From assembly GCA_037975125.1 (NCBI GenBank), contig CM075851.1:120124908-120188907 (forward strand): DNA of 64,000 nucleotides, given 5' to 3'. Source of the DNA: Latrodectus hesperus (taxonomy: Eukaryota > Arthropoda > Arachnida > Araneae > Theridiidae). The position numbers and the translations under genes were made by a program. The notes beneath the pieces were generated by a model that worked only from the letters and a program-made list of their open reading frames with translations, made no database searches and had not been told where the DNA came from. Numbering within the stretch: the stretch's first letter is position 1; the number at the start of each line of letters is the position of its first letter. This document shows positions 46,378 through 60,142 of the stretch, one piece after another.

Positions 46378-47550
46378 GAGAAAAATAATGTGATGAAAAA
46401 CAAAAAAAGAAACTTTGCATGTGAAATATGTGTTTATGGTTGTTAAAAGCACGAATAAAGATAAATACCAAAATATGAACTGCGCAGAAGCTTCTGCTAC
46501 GGAAGGTAATGTTTAAGCTTTTATTTTGAGACAACGGGACTCACAAAAATATAATATTATCTGCTGCAATCCAAGACTTGGAGTAATATAGGAAGAGAGT
46601 TGAATTATAGTGAACACCATGAAGTGTAGTAGATAGTGTTGGTGCGGCAAGAAGATATCTTTGATTACTGTGTAAATGATTCTTGAAATAATAAGTGAGA
46701 CACAATAAATGGAACAAGGTCTTCTAGTGTTTTCATGGTAAATGATGACTAAATGACTAATATATCCTATTACAGGCTCGTCGAGATAGAAAAGGCAAAT
46801 CTACTCGAATGTAAAAATAATTTTTATTCAGTAAATGTCACACGGCAAACAATCCAAAATAAACAATCTGAAAATTACTGTAAGAGTATCAGGATAAATT
46901 CCATCTGCTTTTTATATATTATGTTAGAGAATAAATACAAGAACCACAAAACAGATGGACTATGAACATAAAAATAGGATACAAAATGATTGAAGTTAAG
47001 TGCTATTTATTATCGAATATCAATTCAGCTTGGAATGAGATAGCAGATAAGTTATGATGTGGAAATAAGGATGCACTTGAAATATCTTCATATTCGCTGG
47101 ATAAAGACACATTTAAAAATGAAGCGGATTGATAATATGATCTTTATTTAAAACGTGTGTAGGCAGACCAATTTCCAAATCATTCGCAACGTTAATTTGT
47201 CACTTTAGAAGTATTCAAATGAGACATTGATTCTGAAATCGAAATTTGCATATCAATTGTTGGTGATACCTTCTGTTAATGTACTATAATATCAGATATT
47301 AATACACTCATCTTATGAAGAATATGCTAGACAACGAAACAATGCAAGCATGTTTTTGAAAATTTAACACAAGATGCATATGAAAATTTAACACAAGAAA
47401 GAATAAAGTGATGTACATAACACTATGATTGTTAAAATTAATTATTAATACTAAAGTTAAAAAACATTGAAGCAAATAATTTTCCTTTAATTTTTTAGTT
47501 AATTGAAAATATGCAAACTACTTTTAAAAAAAGAAACATTTTATTTAAAA
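45190..47550. other. AT-rich non-coding stretch
   Basis: No gene supported. It contains the (AT)n tract at 46329-46374. Confidence 0.5.
46329..46374. repeat. (AT)n microsatellite
   Basis: About 46 bases of AT dinucleotides. Confidence 0.95.
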
Positions 47551-47556
47551 CATTTA

Positions 47557-47795
47557 GCCGACCGATGGAGAAATGGTTAATGGCCCTAACTTCGAAGCAG
47601 TAGGTCTCGTGTTCGAATCCTGGCTCGGGCATGGGTGTTCCTTTCTCTGAGTGTGTTTCTCTATCCTTTCACTTTCGGGACAAAGATGGCACACCCACTG
47701 GTTGCCTCACTGTATAAGATGCCCTCAATTTTGCCTCTTATAGCACTGAATGGATTAACCCTTATCAGCCGGGCATTGTAAAAATAAAAAAAAAT
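47557..47795 (+). mobile_element. tRNA-derived SINE with A-rich tail
   Basis: AGCCGACCGATGGAGAAATG starts a tRNA-like head with A-box-like TGGTTAATGGCC and a near-consensus B-box GTTCGAATCCTGG, then CTCGGGCATGG shared with the other SINEs, a distinct body (GGCACACCCACTGG, CCGGGCATTG) and an A-rich tail. It represents a different subfamily from the copies at 15.77 and 41.3 kb. Confidence 0.82.
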
Positions 47796-47799
47796 TTGA

Positions 47800-50700
47800 G
47801 CAATTAATATGTTTCACTTGTTTTCATCATTCAATCAAATGAAAATTTTCACAACTTCTTTTAGATTGATCGTGAAAAGTTCTTATCAAATTAAACAAAC
47901 GCATTGAAGTATTTATAGCTCACATATCTTAATTTGGAAATTCATAAAATATGAAATTAATAATAAAACATATTCAATAACGCGCTTTTAAAACCTGCTA
48001 GTTCTACTTCTTCAAACTACAATTTTAAATTTAAAAAATGCAAAAATTAAAAATGCATATATAATTTTTACTGTTTCTTATTGCCATTCAAAATTTTAAT
48101 TGTTAAACATTTTTATGCGAATCCTATTTAGTATCTATAAATTATTATAAAAGTAATATCTGTGAATAAAACTTGTAATGTTGACCAAAGCAAATTTATT
48201 GAAATGCAAGCAGATCAAAAAGTTTGGTTTGTAATCAATCTAGTTTTATGAACAGAATTTCTACAATCATTATCGAACTTTAAAAATGAATGACTTTACT
48301 TTGAAGAACCCTTTTCCATTTTAATGTTAAGCAATCATACAATAATAAATACGATACATAAATAATAAAATCAAAATTAGATTAAAATACATTAAAAAAA
48401 TGAAGAAATTTGTATCAATCGAATGCTTCCTTTTAATATTCCACTTAAAAAATATTTTAATAAATAGCATTGACTGTTAAAATTTAAATTTTTTTCCACG
48501 ACTAAATCAGACAAAAAAAATTATAGAGAAATTGGAACTCTGCTATTAATATTATGCTATATGTGCTATTGAAACTGCACACACACACACAAGCATAGTT
48601 CCTCAATTTCATTAGTTCTGTTAAATACGCTAATTGCCTCATTTTAGTAAGTCATACGAAAACGGAATAATTTGCATATTTAAATATTGAATCGTGTACA
48701 TTAGTTGCATTATACATCGACTTAAATTTCACATCTAAACATTTATTTGTAAAAATAATGTCATTGTTTACTTCAACGATTTTTATTAGGTTATCTTAGA
48801 AATAAATTGAATCTCCAGCATCAGATATGTAACTGATTCAGATGGATTAGAAAATACAAACTTCCATACTTTTATGACCATTCATATCTTGCTTAAGCTA
48901 TTTGTGAAAATCTTACTAACCTCAAGGACTGAATAACTTTTAGAAAAGTACTTACTAACAAAATTTCGAGTGGATGCAAATGGATTGTAACATGTGAAAA
49001 ATCGCCTCAGTTTAATTTATTTAAAAGTGAAAACAAAGCAGTTTTCATTTTTATTTTCTTATTCACTAAGCTTTTATCGCATATTAAACATAAAAAATTG
49101 TTTTATAAATAAATGCGAAATACGAAATATCCTCAAAATGTATTTATTCAAGCAATTAACTATATGAAAAAATATAATTTATTAAGTTTAGTTTTCTTCG
49201 TGGCTGATTCATACTTTGTCGCAATATGCATGACTGAACATTGTTGACAAAATGTAAGCAAAGAAGCCTAATATTTTACTGTATATACTGCAAATTACGA
49301 AACAACTTGGCGATTTCAGATTTTATGCAAAAACAAAAAGTATTTCACGGAATTTTAATTATAGATAATTATAAGTCGTTAAACATATAACGTTTTTTGA
49401 CAATTTTAGATACACCAAAGAATTGATCCTGCACAAAATATGTAAAACAAGCGGTCCGAAATCGCCAATTTTCATGGGACATGTGTATATGCTGAGATAG
49501 CAGTAAAAAAGATATGCATAGCTTTCTGAAATAAATTACGATCTTTAAAAATAAAGATATTCACAGTTTCACTACAAAATGAGATTTCATTTATAAATTA
49601 GCTAAAAACAAAAAATGTGATGTGAAATGCTTGAAAATTATCTTTAGTTATAAAGTTATTAAATACTAATGTCGGAAATCTTCGTTTCAAGATATTTACG
49701 GTAGGCACCACGTTGATAAAAACAACGTAAGCTTATTCTTTCCAAGAGCGTATCTTATGTAATATTCTTTTAAAAATCGAAAAGAAATAAATATCTTTCT
49801 TTTCTAAATAAATTACACTGTAAGAATTCAGAATGAAAGATGGATCCAAGGCGGGACATTTTTTTCTCTTCCTTCAGCAGTTACGGATAGACGACATTTC
49901 AAAAAATGGTAGAACCTCATGCCTTTATTCTTATAAAAAGCTAACAGAAACCGAAACGCTATTACATGATTTAAATGTTGCTACATAACAAACTGAATAA
50001 AGAATTTAAAGCAAGCTTAATTACAGCCTAAATAAAGTATAAACTTCATAATCAAAGTTAAAAATTGAAATGTAGTCTATATTTTAACTAAGCCAAAGAC
50101 CGACTTTTTGATAGTTATATTCCATTGTATGCAGCTTTAGGCACAATTCCGTTCGGAGCAAGAATTCGTCACATAAACAGATTAGCGATTTTATTAATAA
50201 ACATTTAAAATAAAATTCGGAAGTGGTTGAAATTTTTCCTTTTGCTAATGAAAAAATTCATGATTGTGTTTACAAATAATTATTTCACTATCATTTTGAA
50301 ATCCGTAACTTTTCAGGATTTTTATAACCAATAACTATTTCACAGTGAATCTGAATTTCCGAATGTATTTTCCGACTTAATGAATTTTACTTCGATATTT
50401 CTTCATGTTTTTCAGACTATTATTATAATTATTATTCATTTTTAATTTTTTTTCTATATGTTTGATACCCTAATTATAGAAGACAGTTTTTTTTGCAATT
50501 GTTATTTATTTTATGACAAAAATTTATTTTTTAGCAAGACATCCAATCATATTTTTTATATCTTCACTACTCCAAATGAAATCATCAAAAAAGTTATTTT
50601 ATTTTCATTTTAAAAAATAAATTTTAGTAGAAAACTATTTAAGTTTTTTTACCCCAAAATTATTTAAAATAATTCTTTTAAATAATTTTGAGATAAAAAA

Positions 50701-51240
50701 ATAAAAAAAAAACTTTTTGAATCACTTGCTTCAACGTAAATAGGGAAAAGTAAATTTAGTTTAATATAGTGATATTTAAATTAAAACTCTTATTAAGAAC
50801 TATGCGTTTAATTTACCTGAGAAGTTGATTAACAGAAAATATTATACAATGAGTGTTATTTTCTATAAATGAAAAAGAAAGTGATAATTTTTAAAATATA
50901 TTCGAATGATTTTTAAAAACGAAGGTCAAAAATATACATGTAACATGTGATGAAAACCAATTTTTCATACGTGGAGGTAATAGAAAGGCCCATAAGGAAA
51001 TTATAGTTCAAAAAATAAAGAAAGAAAGAACCTCATACAAAATGAAAAATGAAATCGATTTTAAAAAGTCGTGAATTTATTAGTTAATTTAAAACAAAAA
51101 TGGGATAAATTTTCAATCTTTTCATATTTGCACATTCAGATAATACAATAAATGAATCCAAGTATTTGAATTTTTGTATGAAGTGTGAGACATAACATTT
51201 TAATGCAAGTACATTTTAAAAGAGAAGCTTATCAAATGCA
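47800..51240. other. AT-rich non-coding stretch
   Basis: No gene supported. Inverted repeats at 49307-49468 (arms TTGGCGATTTC) and 50644-50703 (arms AAAATTATTTAAAA) are the only structures noted. Confidence 0.5.
49307..49468. repeat. Inverted repeat with TTGGCGATTTC arms
   Basis: TTGGCGATTTC at 49307 and GAAATCGCCAA ending at 49468 enclose about 140 AT-rich bases. The GGCGA word links it to the small elements at 28.5, 30.06 and 61.7 kb, but the GGTGCCC-type outer ends are missing. Confidence 0.45.
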
Positions 51241-51279
51241 AATGTATCATAATCAGTGTAAATATCGTCTGCTATCACT

Positions 51280-51830
51280 GCAGGGAAGAGGACACTGCCC
51301 CGTTGGATTTTACTCGCCCGTTTCCAGAGTAGGAGTTTTTTCGCACTTACCACTGTCCGACTGTTAAAACAAAATAGAAAAGTTCATAAAAAAAAAGGTG
51401 GGGAAGGGGGCTCACCTGTCATAGCCACACCCACGTGACTGGTATGACGTCAGAAACAATGGCTGGGAACAACTCGAAAAACCCCATCCGTTGCTCGGGT
51501 CTGTCTGTGGCCAGACGAATCTCAGAGCTTGCTTTATGGTGACGAGAGCACCCTCAGGGCTAACGTCTGGCGCGACCGGATCACCGCTTCCTCCCAACTG
51601 TTTGATATGCAGGTCTCATTTCATCCAGAAGAGATGGGGGTTTTCTCTTCCACTCCGGTTGCCAGGGCAAGAAATGGACAGTAGAAGAAGGAGGGGGGAG
51701 AAGAACTTTCGAATGACAGCTGATTACTTTTTGCCACTCGGTTACTAACAAAGAAATCGACGCCTACTCTCGATACGCGAGATTTAATTTGTTACTTTGT
51801 AAAGTGGCCTGCGCGCAACACATTTAAATG
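51280..51830 (-). promoter_or_regulatory. GC-rich CpG-containing island, candidate promoter and 5' UTR of the SH3-protein gene
   Basis: By far the least AT-rich stretch of the window, with many CpGs. It holds a perfect CRE palindrome TGACGTCA (51445-51452) and an E-box CACGTG (51432-51437) seven bases apart, just upstream of the proposed start codon at 51422 on the minus strand. The transcription start is not visible: a TSS above the CRE would place both motifs in the 5' UTR. A plus-strand divergent transcript cannot be excluded. Confidence 0.5.
51416..51422 (-). CDS. Proposed start exon of the SH3-domain protein (coding part of exon 1)
   Basis: The minus strand reads GTGGCTATGACAG|gtgagc: ATG with G at -3, a strong donor, and an in-frame TGA ten codons upstream (51452-51450) that excludes a longer N-terminus. 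The seven coding bases end one base into a codon, and the exon at 15379 begins with exactly the two bases needed, giving Met-Thr-Val-Ala-Asn-Ser. With it the three exons total 1,761 bases, 586 residues plus stop. The implied intron is 36 kb (51415 to 15380). The phase match could be chance (one in three) and no transcript data are available, so confidence is moderate. Confidence 0.5.
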
Positions 51831-51839
51831 GATCTGAAT

Positions 51840-52205
51840 GAATCAAAAGGTCTTAGAAAGTTACTATCCAAAATGTTGCACTATTATTATACATTGTAAT
51901 ACTTATTGTTACCAAATTCATAAGATAAAATTTTAAATATTCATTTAACTTTTTCTTTGCCTGTAAAGTCAATTTTTCACTGTCATTTTTTATTCAAAAG
52001 ATGAAGGACTGTTGTAATCTGAAATTGTTCCTGATTAATGTCTTTAAATAGTGTTCTCTAAAGTTCCTAAGTGTTCTTTATAATCAAACTTTAGACAGTT
52101 ATAATGAAATAAGTTACTAAAGTGAACTATCAGAAACATCCAATATCGTTCATTTCATTGATAAATACATAAATACAAAATCTGCAATTCATGTGTATGT
52201 TTATA

Positions 52206-52268
<63 letters not shown>

Positions 52269-52286
52269 ATGTGTGTGTATGTGTGA

Positions 52287-52318
<32 letters not shown>

Positions 52319-52324
52319 TGTATG

Positions 52325-52375
<51 letters not shown>

Positions 52376-55300
52376 AAATTGTCGTCTTGAATTTTTGGCT
52401 ACAATTAAATTTATATACGAAGATATAGTACTTTAATGTCTTTAGTTTATTTTATAATTTCTGAAAAATATTTAGGTGAAAAAACTACAAGAATATAGTT
52501 TAACAATCTGTATCACTAGCTTTGAAATTGATGCCACTGTAGCAGATATTCTTAATTTAACCATGATGTCTGGATGGTTGAATTACTTAGTTAATATATG
52601 TGTGTGTGTGTTAAAATACTTCGATTTTTTATTTCAATCATTAACTTTTTAAACGATTAATACTATAATTTACCAAATAGTATAATTTGTAAAGAAGGGA
52701 TTCATCGCATGTTCTTCTCACAAATTTGTTTCGTTTTTCGATGCAAGAATAACTAATAACTATCTCTTACGAGAAATAATATTTTTAAATTATTCTAAAG
52801 CATAGAAATCTGATTTTGCTGTCGGGAAAGTGGTTACCTAACAATGGTAAAAATTTCTGAGGAGACTCCTAAAATCCAGTTATTTCAATTGAATTGTTAT
52901 TTGTATTTTTCTCTATGTCGATTAGTTTTATGGCAAGCTTATAATTTAAGGAAATTTTGTTTTTAACAAATTTTGTTGCCAAAAACTTTAATTGCAGTTT
53001 AATATCATCAACTTTTTTTATAACTCAAATAATTCTAAAAAAAGCAAATATGAACATAAATATCATATTTGTTTGAGGTTTTAAATGTTGAAGTATTCTC
53101 CAAAACATGGAGTTAATGTTCGATAGAGACTGTTTCAAAATTTAAAATTAGTGCCTGAATTCAAAATCATATTGATTTTATAATAATTGACAGTGAAATA
53201 ACTAAATTGACAGTGAAATAAAGTGATCAAATAAAGTTTAAATAAAGATATCGATTAAAGTGAACGTTATCAAATAAATTGCAGATTACTGATTAGTATC
53301 TTTGGTAAATATTTGTATATCGACCCCACACAGCTAAATGTTAAAAATTCAAATTATTTGACATTTAATATAATATTGATTTTTTTAGAAAAAAATCTGT
53401 ATTAAAATAAATAATCTGATTAGAAATAAAATCAACAAAAGATTAAAAATATAAGATTAATAAAAATTTTTATACATTTTGAATTTTGTGTTTTTAACAT
53501 TTTAATATAATTTAGCAGTATAACAAAATTAATTTTATACACCAGGTGTTTTAATTTAGAGCTAGTTTTAGTTCTTCTAAATAATTAAAGAATAAAAAAA
53601 GCTCATTTTAATTTTTAAAAATGTAGAAAATTCGCCTTGAATAAAATTGAAATACGGATACCTTTATACAAAAATTATATAAACTTTTATTCATTACTAT
53701 ATCAGAATCTTTAATTTAAAAAGAACAAAAGAAAGAGGGAGAGAAATCGATTTTCTCAATAATTTTAAAATGCAACGATCTAAATTAGAAGCATTATATC
53801 GTCAATAAGTAATATTTTGAAAAGTATTTCTGTACGAACAAAATTTTTATGCAATGAAAAATTTGCAAAGATAAAATTATATTAATTTAGCTTATAATGT
53901 AATAACATAAATTGAAATACATTAATTAATGTTATTCATAATTTATACTTCCGCATAATTATAGGCTATCATAAGTTCATCATGTTACTAAATGAAAGTA
54001 TTTAATAATGTAAACAATTAGAAGGGAAATAGGTTTTGAAATCGCAACTAAATGAAGCTTGATAATTTTTAAACTTCTTATAAAGAAATTTTGTGTAACT
54101 AATTATAAGATTGAGTCCCCTTAATGCATATTTATTAGGATGACACTTGAAGTCTATTAAGGATAGTTTTTTATAAATTGCCATTTAAGTTGAAATAAAA
54201 GTATCAAAAAATGAGCACATAATAAGAAAAACTTGCAGAATTATCGAAATGTATGTATTAAAGTAGTTCCTAAATATCATCTAAATACGGAGGGTATAAA
54301 ATTATTGCTAATAAAAACTTTTTAATAATGTTTAATAAGACACTTTTAGAGAAGAATTTTAGAAGTGCCTTATGTAAAGTGTCGAAAATCAAATACTTAA
54401 GGAATAATATTTCATTATACTTTTCTTTTAAATAGTATCAAATGTTGAGTAGAAAAACTATTCTTCGATTTGCATCAATAATGGTGAGTTTATAATAATC
54501 CGAAGAAAGAAGTCTCGTGAAGAAATTGGCGTGAAAAAATTCGTTCGGCATCATTATTTTGATATTTAAAATTTTTATGGCTCATAAATAATGAAATGTT
54601 TAACAAAAACGCTGCTATTTATGCGAGCTCCTAATTAATGCATTTAATGTTTAGATACATTTTTAATTAGTACATTTTATGTACAAAAATTAATGCATTA
54701 CTAATAAATATAAAGTATGTATAATCATATTCAAAATTATCATTTTAATATAAATTTGTTTTATTTATTTAATTTTTTTAAAAAAATGTTTGATGAAATT
54801 TTGTTAATATTTTATCATAAATCATGTAAAATTTTAACTTTAATGAATTAAGTTTGAAATACACAATAAAATTCTCAAAATATGCAGCTATTTATTTTAT
54901 AAAAGCACAATAATTTAGCAATATTTGGTCATAAATCATATTAAGACATTAATTTTAATAACTCATATTTGAAGTATGTAATAAAGTTCTTATCATTATA
55001 GAAACCAAATTTCAATTATTGATGATATCATGTGATGAATCAGAGATTAAACATTCAATTAAAATCGTTGGAGTTATCTTAAAATGATATCTGCTTTTTT
55101 TCTATAAGATGATTCACGTTTTATTAGTGCCTTATTATATACTTTTATCATGATTAATGAGTTATTTAATTTATTTATTGAATAATTTTACTAAAATATG
55201 CTAAATAAATTTTTATATCACGATTTAATGCAATGATTGTATGATGTCAGTGCAGTACAAAAATATTTATCCACTTACCAAAAAAGAAAATTGCCAGCTG

Positions 55301-58165
55301 TAACAGGAACAAAGCTAACTGCTTTTAAAAGCATTCAGAACATTGATGGAGTAAGCAAACAGACCGAAGAATAATCAAAGAACGGTTGAAACAAATGGAC
55401 GTTAACAACAAGGCACTTTACACTCCCAAGTTTGGGAATATTTTTCGAACCCAGCGGGAGACGATTGCGACCAAAACGGTAGCAGAAGAGAGCATCCCCA
55501 AAATCAGAGGTTTCAGACGGTATAACCAGTGTTATTACGCGAAGATAATATGTCATTAACCTAAGAGCTGCCATTACAGCGGCTAAGTGATGCTTTTTTT
55601 CATACATTCTTTTTTTCTTTATACTGGCAGAGGACTCCGTGCCATATTAATAATCATCATGCTACCGTGTTTGCTAACATATGCAAAGTTTTGTCCCCTC
55701 TTGGGGGGGCATTATGGTTCGAATAGTTAGTGAAGGCAAGGCATGGTGGGTCGTATATAGTCAAAGAAGATGAAAACTGGTATTATAATGTGGATGGGTA
55801 TTATGCAAAGAAGATTCTTGTTTTTTTTGCTGTGGATTAATTTGAGTCATGGGACTACGCGATCATTAACACACAGAAATGATCTCCAAACTCACAAGAG
55901 GTTTCTCTTAATGAATATATGATTAAAATTCATATAAACCAAACAAAAACGTTGCATAATAGAAGATAATATGAAGAAATTAAGTTGGAACTCCTTTGGA
56001 GTGAGGAAAGTAAGGGCGAATTTTTTTTTGTTTCACTTTGAGAATAATTTTTAAGGATTTCGGCACAATGTGTTTCATTTTCAAATGCAATGGAAATTGA
56101 AATGTACACAAGATGTAGACACTACATATACTGATGTGATAGTGTTTAGAAACAAAAAAAATATGGTACATAAGTGAAAATTAGGAATTTATAATTAATG
56201 ATGGAAGTCAGTCTGATACATGAATACTGATGATAAGAAAAGATGCGAAATTCAGAAGTTTTTAGTTCGATATTTAATAAAAAATAACTTATATCATTAG
56301 CTTTTTTATTTTTTATTAATATATCCTATATACTAGGATTTTATATCACTGATTTGTAATTATTAGTTTTAAATAATCAGATAGATTAAAGTAAATTAGC
56401 TCAGTTCTTCCCTTATAATTAAATCCTAATTCTAAAATATTGTTTACATTTCTATAATGAATATTTCTTAACCAATTCACCCTCATTCTTCTGCATAAAA
56501 TTCAAAAAGAAAACAAGTTTAGAAAAACAATGTAATCAAAAATTTTTTATATTAGTTTCATGATTTTCTCTTTTTTTTCTTTTCTCTCTCCTAACTTTAA
56601 AGTCTATGCATTTTAATACATACTGAAATATTAGTAATGCTATATTTTGATATTTGCTTATACCATGCATTGTATACACAGTTTTTAGTTCCGTTGAAGA
56701 GGTAGACCGAATTTCTGATTTGACATTCATTACAGAAATCAAAATGGTTACTTGATGCAGTTAATAACTGAAAACTAAATGTTTCTTATTATTTATAACC
56801 TGAAATCAAATATAGCAATAGATATATATTGATAAGAACTGGAGTTGCAGAATAGGAAGGAAAACAATTCCTTACAACAACAGTTGTAAGAATAATTTGG
56901 AAAAAAACTTTAGCTTTAAAATCTTAATGACTCAGTAAAAAGATTTTCCTTAAAAATTTTCATCAAAAATTAAGAATAAAATTAAATAAGTATAAATAGT
57001 TATGAGAATTATGTAAAATAATAAGTTAAAATGTCTTATTACAAAAGTTGTATGCTAAGGAACATCACTTAAAAATATTGGCTGTAAAAAAATTTTCGAG
57101 ACTGTTACTATTCCTTCAACAATGTTTGCATATTTTTCAGTGTTTAATAATCTTTTTCAGTTCGTGTAAGAGCTACGTAACATAATTATTTAATATGTCG
57201 AAAATATTTTGCTATTGCCAAGGAATTTTCATTATAACTTTAAATAGTTTCTGCAATTCATTTGTTGATTTCCATTTAGTTAAAAAAATGAATTTTAATT
57301 CATACTTGGAAACAATCAACAAATGAATCTTTTTTAAATCTTCAATTTATTGTTACTACGTTTTTTTAAACTTTTTTTTGTGAAAGTAATAAATTTTAGC
57401 AAATCTTCTTGATTTTGTGCTTATCCTTGTGAATCGGCGTTGTATCAAATTGAGTCGAATTGACTTGATTCTTGAGTCAAATCTTCTTCAAAACGTCTTC
57501 TCCAAAAAACTGCTTAAAAGATATTCGTTTCAAGATACCGTTTCCTCCATCCAAAGTGCAGAGTACAAGCTAAACATATGCATTTCTGATTGAAATTTCT
57601 GGAAATTCCGAAATTTGAGGCGAAAAAAGTCTGCTAGTTTTAAATAAAAACTTTAAGTTTTGTTGACTAATTTGAAAATGAACTCTAAGTACTCTATCTT
57701 GTTTGCTACAGTTTTCCATGAAGAGTTACCGATTCAATTAAAAGAACTAAATATTAATAAATAAGTATCTGCATACGATTAACGGACAAACTTGTAATCC
57801 AGATGTACGAAGTGGAGTAACTACTCTTGGAAATCACAGTTTTGAACAGCAAAACAAAAAGCCACACAATTTGAAGTTTTTAATAAATTTTGAAAAATAT
57901 TTCTATAACTAAACAAACTCCTAAAACTAAACAGCTAATGTTATATTTTTCAGTTATTGTACATAAATTATTATAGAAGATTTTAAACGCATAATAATTA
58001 CAAATACTAAGGTAGATAAATCATGTCAGAGAGATTTTTAAGAAAAATAATATTCACATTTGTGATTCGACTCCCTTCTTTCTACAACTCACTGAAGAAT
58101 TCGAATTTGCTATTTAAAACAAAAAATTTTTTGACTTGAATCAAATCAAATTTTTGACCTGTGCA
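51840..58165. other. AT-rich stretch without supported genes
   Basis: Contains the compound microsatellite at 52209-52373. Less AT-rich patches at 55.32-55.60 kb and 55.64-55.90 kb (with GGTTCGAA-type words) may be decayed SINEs, but I cannot delimit them. Confidence 0.45.
52209..52373. repeat. Compound (AT)n(TG)n microsatellite
   Basis: AT dinucleotides to about 52262, then TG with a few TATG interruptions to 52373. Confidence 0.95.
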
Positions 58166-58170
58166 TTGAA

Positions 58171-58402
58171 GGCACAGATGTCGTATAATCCATGATTCCA
58201 AATTCTGAGTTATTTTGGCTATGAAGATATGTTGCCAAGATGACGTAAATTCTAGAGTTACCAAAATATAATTTCTGCATAATTCTTCTAGGTCTCCATA
58301 TGTATGCCGTAATAAAAACGAGGTTGCCAGATACATAAGAAAATCCACCAAAAAATCGTCAATCTCAGAATTTGGCATCCTGGTTCATACGGCACCTGCG
58401 CC
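58171..58402. mobile_element. MITE with 8-bp target duplication (copy 1)
   Basis: Left end GGCACAGATGTCGTATAATC; right end, inverted, GGCGCAGGTGCCGTATGAAC. Flanks GCATTGAA and GCATTAAA are an 8-bp duplication with one mismatch. 232 bases, no real coding capacity. Same orientation as copy 2, 1.7 kb away. Confidence 0.82.
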
Positions 58403-58564
58403 GCATTAAAGTTAATCATTCCTTGAAAATTTAGATTCAGAAAATCGAATAATTCGAAATCAGAATAATTCTCTGTGATTCCATTAGTCCTTTTTGAAAT
58501 TTGATTCCGTTTCTTTATCGGTCAAGGTCTTTATCGATATACTAAAATCATTTACACTGGAAAT

Positions 58565-58730
58565 ATATTTTCTTTTCTTTGCCACTCAACAGTCGTTTTG
58601 AAAATGACAGACATGAGCCAGAGGTAGGATTTGAATCTCAGAATTGTTGAACCAGAAGGCCAGAGCACATTCGAAATGGAAGCAAACTTACAAGAACAGA
58701 ATGTTAACCATTAAGCCACCAGTCCCTTAT
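58565..58730 (-). mobile_element. tRNA-derived SINE, degenerate
   Basis: The minus strand starts near GGGACTGGTGGCTTAATGG with A-box-like TGGCTTAATGGTTAAC and B-box-like GATTCAAATCC (about 58627-58637). The 3' end is not resolved. Confidence 0.5.
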
Positions 58731-58811
58731 CTTATCTATTGCGACATAATTACATTTTCTAATTATGTAAATAAAGAATTTACTTTTCTTTCAGTTATAA
58801 ATATTGAAGAG

Positions 58812-59075
58812 TTCACAGTGGCCTAGTGTTAGGGCAGAGTTCTTCTGAGGGAAAGATCCCGTGATCCATTCCAGATATTGATAAACAAAGGAAGGTGGAT
58901 GTTATGGTTCTGCACGCGCGTCTGTCGGAGTATGTGCCTGGGAGGTTTGGATTTCTTTCCTTAGTGATACGTAAATACCGCTCACTGTATATGAAAAGAC
59001 ATCAACGAAGGCAGTTTAAATGGCGGACATTAAAAACAACAGTCTTTAGAGTAAGGCTATCCAGTATACGGTGTT
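58812..59075 (+). mobile_element. Possible SINE, degenerate
   Basis: TGGCCTAGTGTTAGGGCAG resembles a tRNA A-box; a B-box-like CGTGATCCATTCC follows at about 60 bases. The body is GC-richer than its surroundings. A short GG(C/A)G(A/G)ACATT word recurs, inverted, at 40.76 kb. Confidence 0.35.
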
Positions 59076-59942
59076 AAAATTATAAGTTTTAAAATTGATA
59101 TCGTTGATACATTTAATCATTTACTTAATATAGTTAATTATTTACAGTGACACATACACATATTATGTATGTATTATATGTTTTTCTTATTATGAGGATA
59201 AAATATGTTTTCAGGGAGAGGATTCCTTGCAAAGATTGGATACTTCAATCATTTTTAGTCTTCGTTTTCTTGTTAACTCCTCAACATTCAAACTATAAGA
59301 AAGAATTGTAAAAAAAATGAGCGTAAATTTTTGCATTTATTGATATCTTTGATATCGTTAAATTATTAAAATTTTAATTTAAAAATAAAATCAGTTAAAC
59401 ATCAGAAATGTATTAAAGGTTGTAAATAGTTGTTGCATAATTTTGAACGTAAATGAAATATACAATATATACTTCAGTGGTGGCATCTCTATAATAATAA
59501 AATTGTACGCATTGCCAAGGCCGTGATTTTGGCAATGGAGTAATTTGACTTGACTTCAAATGGACACGACACCAACCAACCAACCTCAAACCAGAAACCT
59601 CAAAGCATTTCTGAGCACTAAACTTTTTAAATGGGTCTTAAAACCAGACGGATAAGTAGGATTGACTTAAAGTTTAAAGTTCCAACACTTAAAGCTCCAG
59701 TATTTTCTAAAACTCTTGATAAACCATGCAATATGAATCATACAGTTCATTGAAGTATTTAAACACTTCTCACGCAAACATTTCTATGATATTCTGTATG
59801 TTCAAGGTTGAGTATTGTCTTGTTGGAAAGAGGCTGTTGAAAGCAGAGCCGTTAAAGAAAACGCAATAGGAAACAGAGTACACTTATCGTATCACCGAGC
59901 TGGAGTTTCTCCCGAATCAAATTAGGGATGATTGAAAATCCT

Positions 59943-59952
<10 letters not shown>

Positions 59953-60036
<84 letters not shown>
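59953..60036. repeat. (TA)n microsatellite
   Basis: About 83 bases of TA, 107 bases before MITE copy 2. Confidence 0.95.
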
Positions 60037-60039
<3 letters not shown>

Positions 60040-60142
60040 CCTTGAAGACAAAGCAGTGCATCACCCCAAATGAAAAGCAAATTTGAAGCATTCTCAACCA
60101 AGCATATGCCTCTTCAAAATTATTGGTATTGAGGTATATCTT

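Noticed and set aside
55335..55607. 90-residue minus-strand frame in a less AT-rich patch
   Set aside because: No recognisable domain and no splice context; possibly a decayed SINE, but no clear tRNA head or duplication.
58082..58378. 98-residue minus-strand frame, with a similar one at 60035-60346
   Set aside because: Their similarity comes from both lying within copies of the same MITE; the frames are not conserved as protein.
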